The notes: a model not told the origin generated them from the sequence alone. A stretch of DNA of 64,000 nt from Formosa sp030427735 (GCF_051200825.1 NZ_CP195158.1:2542001-2606000), one strand, 5' to 3'. Shown: positions 46,349 through 55,222, numbered from the stretch's first letter. Numbers and translations: made by a program.

Positions 46349-46780
46349 TTATCTCACATACAAATACACAACCTGCCCTGTTTCCATATCATAAAACGGT
46401 TTTCTGCCATCAGCTAAGGCTTTCATATTTTTCACCAAATGATATCTTCCTGTAATCTTAGATGCTAAAACATCTAAATCTCCTTTTGTGGCATGCTTTT
46501 GTTTTTCTGGGGTAAAGACGGCCTTTAAACCATCTACAGCAGCTGTTCCCAATGCTGAATTTATCACACCAGGAGCACTTACAGCTTCCACCTTTTGCTT
46601 AGGCTGGGGCATCATATCGGGCACCTTGACATCTTCTCGAACTGGTACAATACTCGGCTTTATTTTTCTGGAATGATAGGCTTTTGAACGGCAGGTATTA
46701 CTGCAATATTTTTGTGCACGACGGCGTTTTGGCTTAAATTGTTCAAAGCAATACTTACAGGTGTAAAATTCGTTTTCCAT
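46349..46780 (-). CDS. zinc-finger cargo protein of the integrative element
   Basis: A 143-residue protein. The N-terminus has four cysteines, CKYC and CSNTC (about residues 8-29, within YCFEQFKPKRRRAQKYCSNT), a treble-clef-type zinc ribbon with basic residues that suit nucleic-acid contact. The middle is a Pro/Lys/Val-rich linker and the end (GRKPFYDMETGQVVYLYV) is unrecognised. No function is known. Its position beside a tyrosine recombinase suggests an element-maintenance role. Confidence 0.65.
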   Translation of the reverse strand: MENEFYTCKYCFEQFKPKRRRAQKYCSNTCRSKAYHSRKIKPSIVPVREDVKVPDMMPQPKQKVEAVSAPGVINSALGTAAVDGLKAVFTPEKQKHATKGDLDVLASKITGRYHLVKNMKALADGRKPFYDMETGQVVYLYVR

Positions 46781-46896
46781 AAATTAAACGTAAAATTAAC
46801 GCACGTTTGACGTTTATTTTTGATTTTTCGAGAATTCACTATTCTTCTTGGTTACTTTTGTAACCAATTTCACATTCTGCTCTCTCCTATTCTTGT

Positions 46897-47565
46897 TTAG
46901 AGTGTAACATGAAATACTGTTTCCAATAACAAAGCATCCACCTCTTCATCCGAGATCAATTCTTGCTTCTTTTTAACAGGTTGTTTTGCTTTCGGCACTG
47001 GTAAAGTTTTGGTTTCCTTCTTCTGAAAGTCTGGTAAACTTACAGGTACAGTAACCTTAGTATGGATCTTGTTCCTCCAATCGTCCATCCAGCTATTGCC
47101 TTCTGGTTGTCCATATTTTTGAACCATCAACTCATGATGTTTTACAAAACACTGGCGTTGCAACGCAAATAACGAAACTATTGATTCTTCTGGAGCGACA
47201 AAGCACGTGTGAATATTCTCGTGCATCCATTGTGCGATAAAAGTAAAACTATCGAGATGTTCCCAGTATTTCTTAAACAGGTGATCGAATTGTGCTGCAC
47301 TTAGTGTTTCTTTTGCATCCAACAGCATAAACATGGTTTCATCAAAAATGAGTCCCTTTTCTGCAAAATGAAATTTTTGAAATTTTGAAACGTCTGCTGT
47401 AGTCTTCTGCTCTTTATCCAAAAACACAACAGTATCTAAAAGCTCTTTAGGAACAGTATCCTTATAAATGGTATCCTGTACCAGCTCCCAACGGGAAGTA
47501 GGGATGTAAAAAATATATACCCTGGTCAGGTTACACCTTATGGTTTCAAAAATGCTATTGGTCAT
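46897..47565 (-). CDS. hypothetical protein co-transcribed with the recombinase
   Basis: A 222-residue cytoplasmic protein with no recognised domain. The first ~150 residues appear globular (WELVQDTIYKDTVPKELLDT, WEHLDSFTFIAQWMHENIHT), then comes a Lys/Pro-rich linker and a short acidic end (LISDEEVDALLLET). It overlaps the 3' end of the recombinase gene by 11 bases, indicating translational coupling, so it is likely an accessory factor of the element. Confidence 0.6.
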   Translation of the reverse strand: MTNSIFETIRCNLTRVYIFYIPTSRWELVQDTIYKDTVPKELLDTVVFLDKEQKTTADVSKFQKFHFAEKGLIFDETMFMLLDAKETLSAAQFDHLFKKYWEHLDSFTFIAQWMHENIHTCFVAPEESIVSLFALQRQCFVKHHELMVQKYGQPEGNSWMDDWRNKIHTKVTVPVSLPDFQKKETKTLPVPKAKQPVKKKQELISDEEVDALLLETVFHVTL

Positions 47566-48463
47566 TAGCCGTTTGTAATAAGTGTGAATAATCTTTTGGT
47601 AAAGCTACATCTATATCTCTTAAATACTTCTCTAAAGCATCCATAGTGGTATGTCCTGTAATTTCCATAAGGGCACTCTTGGCTGCAAAAGGCGTTGAGT
47701 TCTTTACCATAGCCCGATATAGTTGGGTGATAAAGGTATGTCGGAAACTATATAAGCCATAATTCCCATCCAGTCCAAAATGGTCTTTAACACCTTTAAA
47801 CCGTTTTGAAAAATGATCTCTGCGGTTAGTTTCCGAGGCTTCCCACTCACCTCCTAGCTTTTCTGGTGTAAATAGAAGGTTATCGGGTTCCATTCCTGAT
47901 AAGTCAGGAAGATCATTCAGTAAAATCTCTGGTATTAATTTCGTTTTAAACACCTTATTCTTGGCTTCGAATTCCAGCGTTTTACTTTTCAGGTTAATAT
48001 CTTTTACCCGTAAACGGTTCACCTCAACTGGTCTTAAAAAGTTATAGGACACAAATTTGATATACAAAAGCAATATCGGATCGTTTTCTTCTAGATATTT
48101 GAAAATTTCTTCCTGCTTTTCCTTGGTATAGGTTTTATTCCGATTCGGCTTCGTTTTAAGCACCGCTATTTTCTTCATCGGATTCACCGTCATAATATCA
48201 TTATCTTCTAAGAGCTGCATGATACTACTCAAGTTTAAACGATTGTTATTTCGGCTTCTTGAACTCGTGGATAGCAAAATGGCATTTAAAAACTCCTGCG
48301 CCACTTTTTTATTCACCTGATTGATGCCTTTTATATGTGGATGATGCTCCTCCAACCAGTTCACAAAATGTGTTATGGAATAGGTATAACCTTGAAGTGT
48401 GCTTGCTTTTACCATATTCCCTTTCAGTTTTAAACCATATTCCAGAGCTTCCTGTACAGGCAT
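47555..48463 (-). CDS. tyrosine recombinase, core-binding and catalytic part
   Basis: Three hundred and two residues: a SAM-like core-binding domain (ASTLQGYTYSITHFVNWLEE) and the catalytic domain. Active-site residues visible are Arg in FLRPVEVNRL, the YSFRHTF box (Arg with Tyr in place of the usual first His, as common in Bacteroidota), GHTTMD and the nucleophile in ALEKYLRDID. The N-terminal arm domain lies in the same frame upstream (48485-49030) but is cut off by a TAA stop seven codons before this ATG. It may therefore be translated separately, or the whole gene may be inactive. Confidence 0.8.
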   Translation of the reverse strand: MPVQEALEYGLKLKGNMVKASTLQGYTYSITHFVNWLEEHHPHIKGINQVNKKVAQEFLNAILLSTSSRSRNNNRLNLSSIMQLLEDNDIMTVNPMKKIAVLKTKPNRNKTYTKEKQEEIFKYLEENDPILLLYIKFVSYNFLRPVEVNRLRVKDINLKSKTLEFEAKNKVFKTKLIPEILLNDLPDLSGMEPDNLLFTPEKLGGEWEASETNRRDHFSKRFKGVKDHFGLDGNYGLYSFRHTFITQLYRAMVKNSTPFAAKSALMEITGHTTMDALEKYLRDIDVALPKDYSHLLQTANDQ

Positions 48464-48484
48464 CCCTGTATCTTCTTCCAGTGT

Positions 48485-49030
48485 TTATTCCGGTTCCTGA
48501 CTTTCTTCTGGTTTGGATTCGACAGATACAACGGTTTCCTGATTTTCAATTTTAGCTGGTACAACTGTTTCATCCTCCATCTCCACCATCTCCAGTACAG
48601 GTCCCACCTTTTCAACTACGGGTTCTGGTTTAGTTTCCGCTTCTGGTTGCCGTTCTATAACAGCCTTTACTTTTGGAACTTCTGATTCCTGTTTTTTGGC
48701 CAGTCTGGACTGATATAATTCTGTATTATCTTCAAAGGGATTAAATCCTGCTTTTAATAATTTAACAAGTCGGCTGCGGTATTTGGATAAGACCGTCATG
48801 CGATCTTCCTTGGTTTTATAGTAATTGACTTTACCATAAATATTTTTCATGCGCTCCAGTTTACCCGTTTTTGGGTTTCGGTAAGAGAAATAAACGTACC
48901 AGCGTTTGCTTAAATCTCCCTTGGCATTGTAAATTTTTGGGGTGGAAAATTGGGGTTTTTTAATCAAATCGTGTTCTAAATCGTGTTCATTTTGAAGATC
49001 AAATGTAAGTAATTCATTTAATATGGACAT
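48485..49030 (-). pseudogene. tyrosine recombinase N-terminal arm-binding part, ended by in-frame stop
   Basis: One hundred and eighty-one residues with the arm-type DNA-binding fold (KRWYVYFSYRNPKTGKLERM) followed by a ~60-residue Glu/Pro/Val linker. The frame ends at TAA (48487-48485) and continues open in the same frame through ACA CTG GAA GAA GAT ACA GGG into the catalytic part. One nonsense change (for example GAA or CAA to TAA) would explain it. Joined, the protein would be about 491 residues, normal for Bacteroidota integrases. The ATG at 49030 directly follows a terminator T-run. Confidence 0.65.
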
Positions 49031-49062
49031 AAAAAAACGGTTTAGCGCGAACTAAACCGTTT
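49031..49062 (-). terminator. tRNA-side terminator running into the recombinase start codon
   Basis: Arms AAACGGTTTAG and CTAAACCGTTT (49062-49052 and 49045-49035 on the minus strand) have a 6-base loop and are followed by a T-run that ends at the recombinase ATG. It lies about 20 bases after the tRNA fragment, where a tRNA terminator is expected. Confidence 0.8.
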
Positions 49063-49084
49063 AACATTAGAACTTTAAGTCTTG

Positions 49085-49126
49085 TAGCGAGACCGAGATT
49101 TGAACTCGGGACCTCTGGGTTATGAA
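49085..49126 (-). mobile_element. 3' half of tRNA-Met: integration (att) site
   Basis: Read on the minus strand this is the 3' half of a tRNA from the anticodon loop (TTCATAA, anticodon CAT at 49124-49122), through the variable loop, the T-arm (CCGAG TTCAAAT CTCGG) to the acceptor 3' strand TCTCGCT and discriminator A. The preceding bases do not pair with the CCCAG stem, so there is no 5' half. This is the usual scar of tyrosine-recombinase integration in a tRNA 3' end. I found no second copy in the window. Confidence 0.8.
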
Positions 49127-49183
49127 TTCCTCGAAAATGAATTTTGAAACGCATTTACTGGGGTTCACAGCCTATACTTTTTT

Positions 49184-49207
49184 AAAACCGTATGCAAAAC
49201 CGTATGC
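49184..49207. repeat. two contiguous 12-bp direct repeats, candidate integrase arm sites
   Basis: AAAACCGTATGC occurs twice head to tail, 58 bases beyond the tRNA fragment. Short direct repeats at this distance from the core are typical arm-type binding sites. Confidence 0.55.
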
Positions 49208-49325
49208 AGTTTTAACTTCTTAGATTAACAAATTTTGATGATGCAATTTAGGAAAGATCTAATAGATTCAAAAATAATTAATCAATAATATAAAATAAAA
49301 AAAGTAAACCTAATTTACTTCACCA

Positions 49326-50036
49326 TCAAATATAAACTGAGTCTATTACAATTAAAAAGATTCCCAATAGACTATATAAGGTGTAAATTTCATTAAACCA
49401 AACTAACCCAATTAACATTGTAAATATTACTTCGGCATATTTTAAAGGTGCCACTTCATTTGTTTCAGCCGCTTGGAAAGCCTTTGTCATATACAATTGA
49501 GCGGCGTAACCAAAAACACCCAAACTAGCGAAAATTAACCAATCAATTCCCTTTGGAGGAATCCAAAAATATAGGGTAGCTAGGCCGGCAAAAATTGAAG
49601 ATCCAATAGCATATATCAAGCCCAGAAAATCTGATCCTCTGTCAATACCTTTAAGAATCAAAACTCCTATAAAAGCAATTAAAAAGAATAGCCATTGTCT
49701 AGGTTTCATCTTTTCTTTTAGCCACAGAACAGCAAAAAATGTAGCAAAAATAGGAGCTATATAACGTATAGATACAGCTGTCCTCATAGGTAATAATTTT
49801 ACAGAAGCAATAAATAGGGCCATTGAAATTAACCCAACCAAACTTCTCAAAACCAAAAGCCCTTTTTTATTACCTACAAAGGGAATCTGTTTTTTTAACT
49901 AAAAAAGGAATAGTAAAAAATAAAGATCCTAAGGACCTAAAAAATACTATTTGATACACATTAAATCCTGAAAGGTATTTAAAGCTGAAAATGCAAGAGT
50001 ACTTATCAGCATATACTGAATGGCTTTTATATGCAT
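49326..50036 (-). pseudogene. EamA/DMT-family transporter, frameshifted
   Basis: The intact 3' part (49326-49856, 176 residues) covers about the last six helices of a ten-helix drug/metabolite transporter (FATFFAVLWLKEKMKPRQW, VAPLKYAEVIFTMLIGL). The 5' part is present but broken. From an ATG at 50036 the frame reads MHIKAIQYMLISTLAFSALN. It then resumes in a second frame as KYLSGFNVYQIVFFRSLGSL. After a run of seven A near 49893 it shifts again to QIPFVGNKKGLLVLRSLVGL. Two frameshifts mean a pseudogene unless sequencing error is involved. Confidence 0.75.
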
Positions 50037-50180
50037 CCGTATTACCAATTATTAATGACCTTTATCTAAAAAGTTTGTTAGGAAAAGGAATACTTATGGT
50101 TATATCAATTTAATTGAATCCTTGAATATAGAATAACGGAAAATATAGTCAATTCCATTAATGTAATCCAAATAGCACTT

Positions 50181-50846
50181 TTAACGAAATAATTTTATAC
50201 TTTCAAGTACTCCCTTAGTTAAATTTTCAATTTCTTCGTAGTTAAAATTTCCATTAGGATTTTTCACCATAAGCTTAGATCCCATTCCCACACATGTCAC
50301 GCCAGCTTCAAACCACATTTTAAGATTTTCAATATCTGGAGACACCCCTCCAGTTGGCATAATAGAGGTCCATGGCTGTGGTCCTTTAATCCCCTTAACA
50401 AATTGGGAACCATAAATATCTCCAGGAAACAGTTTAACAATCTCACATCCCAATTCTTCTGCTCTAGCAATTTCCGTCAAAGTACCACAGCCGGGAGACC
50501 ATAAAACTTTTCTCCGATTACATACAACTGCAATATCCTCCCGTAATACTGGCGTAACAATAAAATTTGCTCCCAGCTGTAAGTATAAAGATGCTGCTGC
50601 GGCATCGGTTACCGATCCTACACCTAAAATCATTCCAGGAAGTTCAGCTATAGAATATTTTATTAATTGCTCAAATACTTCATGAGCGAAATCTCCTCGA
50701 CTCGTGAATTCAACTACACGAGCACCTCCATCGTAACATGCTTTTAATAATCTTTTACTGATTTCAACATCCTTATTATAAAACAAAGGAACTAAACCTG
50801 TTTGTCTCATAACTTGAGCTACTTCTATTCTTGTAAATTGTGCCAT
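50181..50846 (-). CDS. kdgA: KDPG/KHG aldolase
   Basis: A 221-residue class I aldolase that cleaves 2-keto-3-deoxy-6-phosphogluconate to pyruvate and glyceraldehyde 3-phosphate. The catalytic Glu is in VVEFTSRG and the Schiff-base Lys in EIVKLFPGD. The phosphate-binding GGVSPDIENLKMW follows. Length fits the Eda family. It is the last gene of the alginate catabolic set, 4 bases after the kinase gene, so the last two steps are coupled. Confidence 0.93.
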   Translation of the reverse strand: MAQFTRIEVAQVMRQTGLVPLFYNKDVEISKRLLKACYDGGARVVEFTSRGDFAHEVFEQLIKYSIAELPGMILGVGSVTDAAAASLYLQLGANFIVTPVLREDIAVVCNRRKVLWSPGCGTLTEIARAEELGCEIVKLFPGDIYGSQFVKGIKGPQPWTSIMPTGGVSPDIENLKMWFEAGVTCVGMGSKLMVKNPNGNFNYEEIENLTKGVLESIKLFR

Positions 50847-50850
50847 ATAT

Positions 50851-51873
50851 TTATCTAGATACTTTAGCAGAAAGATCTCCGCTTAAAAATTGTTCTACGT
50901 CGTTTAAGGTAATTAAGTTATAATCGCCAAATATGGTGTGTTTTAAACAGCAACAGGCAACAGCAGTATCTATAACTTTTTGGTGATCGTTTGCCGATTG
51001 TATTAAACCATAAATCAATCCGCCCATAAAAGCATCGCCACTGCCCACACGGTCTACAACTGGTGTAACGTCTTTTACTTGTCCGCGATACAAGGTCTCT
51101 CCATCATACAAAATACCGCCTATACGTTGGTGCGATGCACCTACAGAGTAGCGTAAGGTGGTAGCCATATATTTTAAGTTTTTACACGCCGAAAACACTT
51201 GCTTATACCCCTCTGGCAGGGCCTTGGTAAGCTCGTAATCTGGATTCAGTTTTGGCTTTCCTAACATGAAATTTGCCGTATCTAAATCGCCTAAAATTAT
51301 TGTACTATACTGCAATAATTCTGGCATAACCTCGTGCGGTTGTTTACCATATTGCCATAATTTAGATCGATAATTTAAATCGGTTGAAATAGGAATACCT
51401 CGCTTATGAGCTGCTTTAACGGCCAATAAACACACTTGGGCAGCACTTTGGGAAATGGCTGGTGTAATACCGCTCCAATGAAACCACTTAGCGTCTTTAA
51501 AAATCTCTTCCCAATCAAAAGTATCATCCGTAATGGTAGCCATAGCGCTATTGGCTCGGTCGTAAACCACTTTACTGCTACGTGTACCAGCACCTGTTTC
51601 TAAAAAATAAATGCCCAATCTATCGCCTTCTACCACCACGTGCTCCGTACCCACTTGCTTTTTATGCATTTCTTGCAATGCGCATGCTCCTATATCGTTA
51701 TTTGGAATACGTGTTACAAATGCCGAATCTAAACCAAAATTGGCTAAGGCCACAGCAACGTTAAATTCTCCTCCCCCATAGGTGGCCTGAAAATTAGATG
51801 CCTGAGAAAACCTTAAAAACCGTTCGGTAGACAAACGCAACATGATCTCACCAAATGTAATTACTTTACTCAT
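50851..51873 (-). CDS. kdgK: 2-keto-3-deoxygluconate kinase (PfkB family)
   Basis: A 340-residue sugar kinase that phosphorylates KDG at C6 with ATP. The N-terminal ribokinase block is GGGEFNVAVALANFG, and the ATP/anion-hole motif VGSGDAFMGGL near the C-terminus holds the catalytic Asp. It sits between the DEH reductase and the aldolase genes. The 330-base upstream gap suggests its own promoter or an internal processing site. Confidence 0.92.
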   Translation of the reverse strand: MSKVITFGEIMLRLSTERFLRFSQASNFQATYGGGEFNVAVALANFGLDSAFVTRIPNNDIGACALQEMHKKQVGTEHVVVEGDRLGIYFLETGAGTRSSKVVYDRANSAMATITDDTFDWEEIFKDAKWFHWSGITPAISQSAAQVCLLAVKAAHKRGIPISTDLNYRSKLWQYGKQPHEVMPELLQYSTIILGDLDTANFMLGKPKLNPDYELTKALPEGYKQVFSACKNLKYMATTLRYSVGASHQRIGGILYDGETLYRGQVKDVTPVVDRVGSGDAFMGGLIYGLIQSANDHQKVIDTAVACCCLKHTIFGDYNLITLNDVEQFLSGDLSAKVSR

Positions 51874-52203
51874 ATCATTTTTTTTAAGCCCGACCTTAGT
51901 CTAGCTTTATCATCTTTGTATTTGCCTCCTGTAACTTGTGCCTCTGTATTCGTAAAAATCCAATCAAAAAACTTTAGTATCGTAGGGTGACATTGTTATT
52001 ATTGAATTATTCAAACTAAAAACACTAACTCAATATCGATTTTTTTAACAAACTCACATTACAAACTAAAAACCAAACAATGCACCTTTACAGATACTAA
52101 AGTCTATTTTTGATTGGCTGGATTACATCCATACTAACAAAGTGAAAAACAAACCAACAGTGTTGGCTCAACAAACTATTTATTGTATATGCGTTACCGG
52201 TTA
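51874..52203. other. 330-base spacer with a long interrupted inverted repeat
   Basis: No gene. ATCCAATCAAAAAACTTTAG (51958 on, continuing TATC) and the reverse complement of GATACTAAAGTCTATTTTTG (52094 on, continuing ATTGGCTGGAT) are nearly complementary. They form an approximately 25-bp imperfect inverted repeat with about a 110-base loop. Confidence 0.5.
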
Positions 52204-52968
52204 TTAAATACCTAAACCTTGACCACCAGTTACCTGAATAGTTTCAGCTGTTAAGAACGACGCATCTTTACTTGCTAAAAACGATACTACCGAAGCCACT
52301 TCTTCTGGTTGTCCTAATTTCCCTAAAAGGATGTTATTTTTCCATGAAGCAAACACCTCTGGTTTAGTCGATTTAATTTGTGCGTGGAAAGGCGTATCTA
52401 TAGTCCCTGGCGAAACGGCGTTTACACGAATACCATATTCTGCCAAATCTTTAGCTAGGGCACGTGTTAAGGCGTGCACCCCTGCTTTAGATGTTCCGTA
52501 AACACCAGCACCTGGCCCTCCTGCATTCCATCCTGCGATAGAGGTATAATTAATAATAGAGGCGTTGTCTCCTTTTTTAAGGAAAGGAATCGCTGCTCTA
52601 GAAGCGAAGAACACAGAATCTAAATTTAAGGCCATTACAAATCTGTAAAACTCGGTAGTCATGTCTTCAAATCTAGAACGACCGCCTAAACCGCCTGCAT
52701 TGTTAACCAATACGTCTATTTTCCCGAATTTTTCACCAATTTTAGTAATGTTTGTGTTTACCGCTTCTTCGTTGGTTACATCAAAACCCCAGTACTCTGC
52801 AGTAATACCTTCGGCTGCTAAATCTTCAACACATTTAAGCCCAGCTTCGTCGTCTATACCATTTAAAACTACGGTATATCCATCCTTTCCTAAGCGTTTG
52901 GCTACTTGAAAGCCAATACCACCAGTTGCTCCAGTAACTACAGCTACTTTATCTTTTACTTCACTCAT
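52204..52968 (-). CDS. SDR oxidoreductase, probable DEH reductase
   Basis: A 254-residue short-chain dehydrogenase. The cofactor motif TGATGGIG is near residue 14, NNAGG near 90, catalytic Ser in NYTSIAG, and YGTSK with Tyr and Lys near 158-162. C-terminal VTGGQGLGI is typical. In alginate pathways an SDR reduces 4-deoxy-L-erythro-5-hexoseulose uronate (DEH) to 2-keto-3-deoxygluconate. The position between the uptake transporter and KDG kinase genes makes this role likely; NADH versus NADPH preference cannot be read reliably. Confidence 0.88.
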   Translation of the reverse strand: MSEVKDKVAVVTGATGGIGFQVAKRLGKDGYTVVLNGIDDEAGLKCVEDLAAEGITAEYWGFDVTNEEAVNTNITKIGEKFGKIDVLVNNAGGLGGRSRFEDMTTEFYRFVMALNLDSVFFASRAAIPFLKKGDNASIINYTSIAGWNAGGPGAGVYGTSKAGVHALTRALAKDLAEYGIRVNAVSPGTIDTPFHAQIKSTKPEVFASWKNNILLGKLGQPEEVASVVSFLASKDASFLTAETIQVTGGQGLGI

Positions 52969-52995
52969 TGTTCTATAATTTTAATTTATATTGAT

Positions 52996-54282
52996 TTATT
53001 TTTCTACTAATTGAATGGTTCTAGCGAAATAGTATATCGCTCCAATACCCAGAGGCACAAACAGTGCAATGGCAATAAATATTGGGGTGTAAGACACTTC
53101 GGCCACGATAGGCACAATAAAGTTCATGATGATTACCGAAAATACACCTACCATGCCGCCTAAACCGGCTAAAGACCCAACGTTTTTACCGTTAAACAAA
53201 TCGCTAGGTAAGGTTTGTATATTACCGATGGCAAATTGAAACCCAAATAACACCACAAAAACTATGGCTACAAAGCGTTCGGCAGTCGTACCAAACAGCA
53301 CGGTGGCTATCAAGCCTAAAAACATAATTAAACCACCAATTAATATGGTTATTTTTCGGCCTTTATCTATAGAATTGGTTTTCGCTATAATTTTACCCGA
53401 CACGTAACCGCCTGCAATACTACCTATAGCTGCCCCCACATAAGGTACCCAAGTAAACAGCCCTACTTCTTTAACGTTAAAGCCATACACATCGAACAGG
53501 TAAATTGGCATCCAGCCCACAAACAGCCACCAAATAGGCTCTAAGAAAAAACGCCCAACAACTATGGCCCACGATTCGCGATACGATAATATTTGTTTTA
53601 AGCTTAAACCTTTAGTATCGTCGGTTGCTTCTCTATCGGCTTGGCTTTGCCCTTCTAGAATGTATTTTCTTTCTTCTTCGGAAATCCACGGATGTTTTTC
53701 AGGCCCTGCTTTTTGAAAAATCAACCACGGAATGATCCATAGCAAACCCATAGTACCTATGCATATAAACGTTGTTTTCCATCCATAGGCTACAAACAAT
53801 GCCGATATTAATAATGGTGCTATTACAGAACCTATTGATGCTCCTGCATTAAATAACCCCTGTGCAATGGCGCGTTCTTTTATAGGAAACCACTCGGCAT
53901 TGCTCTTAACGGCTCCTGGCCAGTTCCCTGCCTCGGACAAACCTAGTGTGGTTCTAAAAAAGGCTAGGGATACAAACCCTCTAACAGTAGAATGGAATAT
54001 GGTCGATAAGCTCCAAATACCAATACTAAGTACATAACCTATTTTAGTACCAACCTTATCGAAAAGCTTTCCTGAAAACAGTTGCCCCAACGCATAAGCC
54101 ACCATAAATATGTTTAAAATATGCCCGTAATCGCGCTTATCTAAACCTAAGGAGTGCGAGATAGAACCCTCTAAATCTTCACTACCCCACATAATACTTA
54201 AGGCACTTCTGTCGATGTAATTTATGACTGTTGCCAAAAAAATTAAACCTATAATAAACCACCGTAATCCTTTAATTTTCAT
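52996..54282 (-). CDS. MFS transporter, hexuronate/DEH uptake (ExuT-like)
   Basis: A 428-residue transporter with twelve membrane helices, of the anion:cation symporter (ACS) group that includes ExuT. The opening RWFIIGLIFLATVINYIDRS is the ACS signature, and the helix 2-3 loop reads SGKLFDKVGTKIG. It should carry unsaturated monouronates or DEH across the inner membrane. The ATG at 54282 fits the family; an upstream frame to 54417 is not membrane-like. The DEH reductase gene follows 27 bases later. Confidence 0.88.
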   Translation of the reverse strand: MKIKGLRWFIIGLIFLATVINYIDRSALSIMWGSEDLEGSISHSLGLDKRDYGHILNIFMVAYALGQLFSGKLFDKVGTKIGYVLSIGIWSLSTIFHSTVRGFVSLAFFRTTLGLSEAGNWPGAVKSNAEWFPIKERAIAQGLFNAGASIGSVIAPLLISALFVAYGWKTTFICIGTMGLLWIIPWLIFQKAGPEKHPWISEEERKYILEGQSQADREATDDTKGLSLKQILSYRESWAIVVGRFFLEPIWWLFVGWMPIYLFDVYGFNVKEVGLFTWVPYVGAAIGSIAGGYVSGKIIAKTNSIDKGRKITILIGGLIMFLGLIATVLFGTTAERFVAIVFVVLFGFQFAIGNIQTLPSDLFNGKNVGSLAGLGGMVGVFSVIIMNFIVPIVAEVSYTPIFIAIALFVPLGIGAIYYFARTIQLVEK

Positions 54283-54477
54283 CTTTATAATTCTATTTTT
54301 TAAAGGAAAGTCTAAACCATACACCTCCTGTTCGTATATAAAAACCAAATACTGGATTTTACTACAAGATGTACTTAATTGATAGTAAACATGGTGACTT
54401 TTTACGCTTTTAAACACTTATTAAAAACGTTGTGAAGACTATAATTTACTTCCCTTCCTTATATGTTATTTTACGTG

Positions 54478-54514
54478 TTATGAAACTAAAATCGTGCACC
54501 TTCCAGTTTCATAA
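54478..54514. repeat. perfect 10-bp inverted repeat between regulator and transporter genes
   Basis: TTATGAAACT and AGTTTCATAA are separated by 17 bases just after the regulator stop. There is no T-run, so it is not a standard terminator; it could be a weak terminator, mRNA end-stabiliser or operator. Confidence 0.5.
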
Positions 54515-54520
54515 TTGTAT

Positions 54521-55222
54521 TTAAATATTATAGCAATATTGATATAATGCTTTAAAATGTACTTTCATTTTATCTTTTGCCAACTGCGGATCTCCTGCTT
54601 TTATCGCTTCGTAAACCGCCTTGTGCTCATCTATCGCCGATAAGGACAAACTATCGTCGCAAACATGATACTTTTTAAAATTTGTAATTATTTCTGGCGT
54701 AATCTTTAACATGAATGTATTTAATGTACTGTTACCACTAGCATTGGCAATAGCTAGATGAAACAACAAATCTTCCTGTACCGCATCCAAACCTTGTGAC
54801 GCTTTTTCTTCGTAAGCATCTAAAGCCGATTTTATATGAATAAGATCTTCTTTTGTACGTCTTAACGCAGCCAATTTTACAATTTTAAGCTCTAACAGAA
54901 TACGCGTTTCTACCAACGATTTAAAATCTGGATCTTCCAACCTTAAAATATCAGCAATCATCCCGTTCATGGCAATTACTCCTATATCGGCAACAAAAGT
55001 GCCGCTTTGTGGTATAGACTTTAGCAAGCCGTAAAACTCTAATTTATTAATGGCTTCCCGCACATTACTTCTACTCACCTCAAACTTTTCAGACAACATA
55101 CGTTCCGATGGCAATTTATCGCCAGGTTCTAAATTTTTTAAATTAATCAACTCACCAATTTTAGCGATGATTTGATTTTGAACCTCTTGATTATCACTCT
55201 TAATAAGGACTTCTAACTTCAT
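54521..55222 (-). CDS. FadR/GntR-family transcriptional regulator of the alginate locus
   Basis: A 233-residue regulator. The N-terminal winged helix (GDKLPSERMLSEKFEVSRSN, VREAINKLEFYGLL) is GntR type. The C-terminal all-helical FCD domain (about 95-225) keeps the metal-binding residues typical of FadR proteins (Asp, His in FHLAIANASGN, His in IDEHKAVYEAI). Effectors in such systems are KDG-type acids. A perfect palindrome CTGGTTAACCAG 24 bases before its ATG suggests autoregulation, and similar sites lie upstream of susC. Confidence 0.9.
   Translation of the reverse strand: MKLEVLIKSDNQEVQNQIIAKIGELINLKNLEPGDKLPSERMLSEKFEVSRSNVREAINKLEFYGLLKSIPQSGTFVADIGVIAMNGMIADILRLEDPDFKSLVETRILLELKIVKLAALRRTKEDLIHIKSALDAYEEKASQGLDAVQEDLLFHLAIANASGNSTLNTFMLKITPEIITNFKKYHVCDDSLSLSAIDEHKAVYEAIKAGDPQLAKDKMKVHFKALYQYCYNI

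Noticed and set aside
48430..48615. 61-codon ORF in another frame across the recombinase stop, considered as evidence for a frameshift
   Set aside because: The two recombinase parts are in the same frame, so a stop codon, not a frameshift, separates them.
49085..49160. Intact tRNA-Met gene
   Set aside because: Only the 3' half is present; the upstream bases cannot form the anticodon stem, D-arm or acceptor 5' strand.
54283..54417. Longer start for the MFS transporter
   Set aside because: The added 45 residues are not membrane-like and do not fit the family start at MKIKGLRW.
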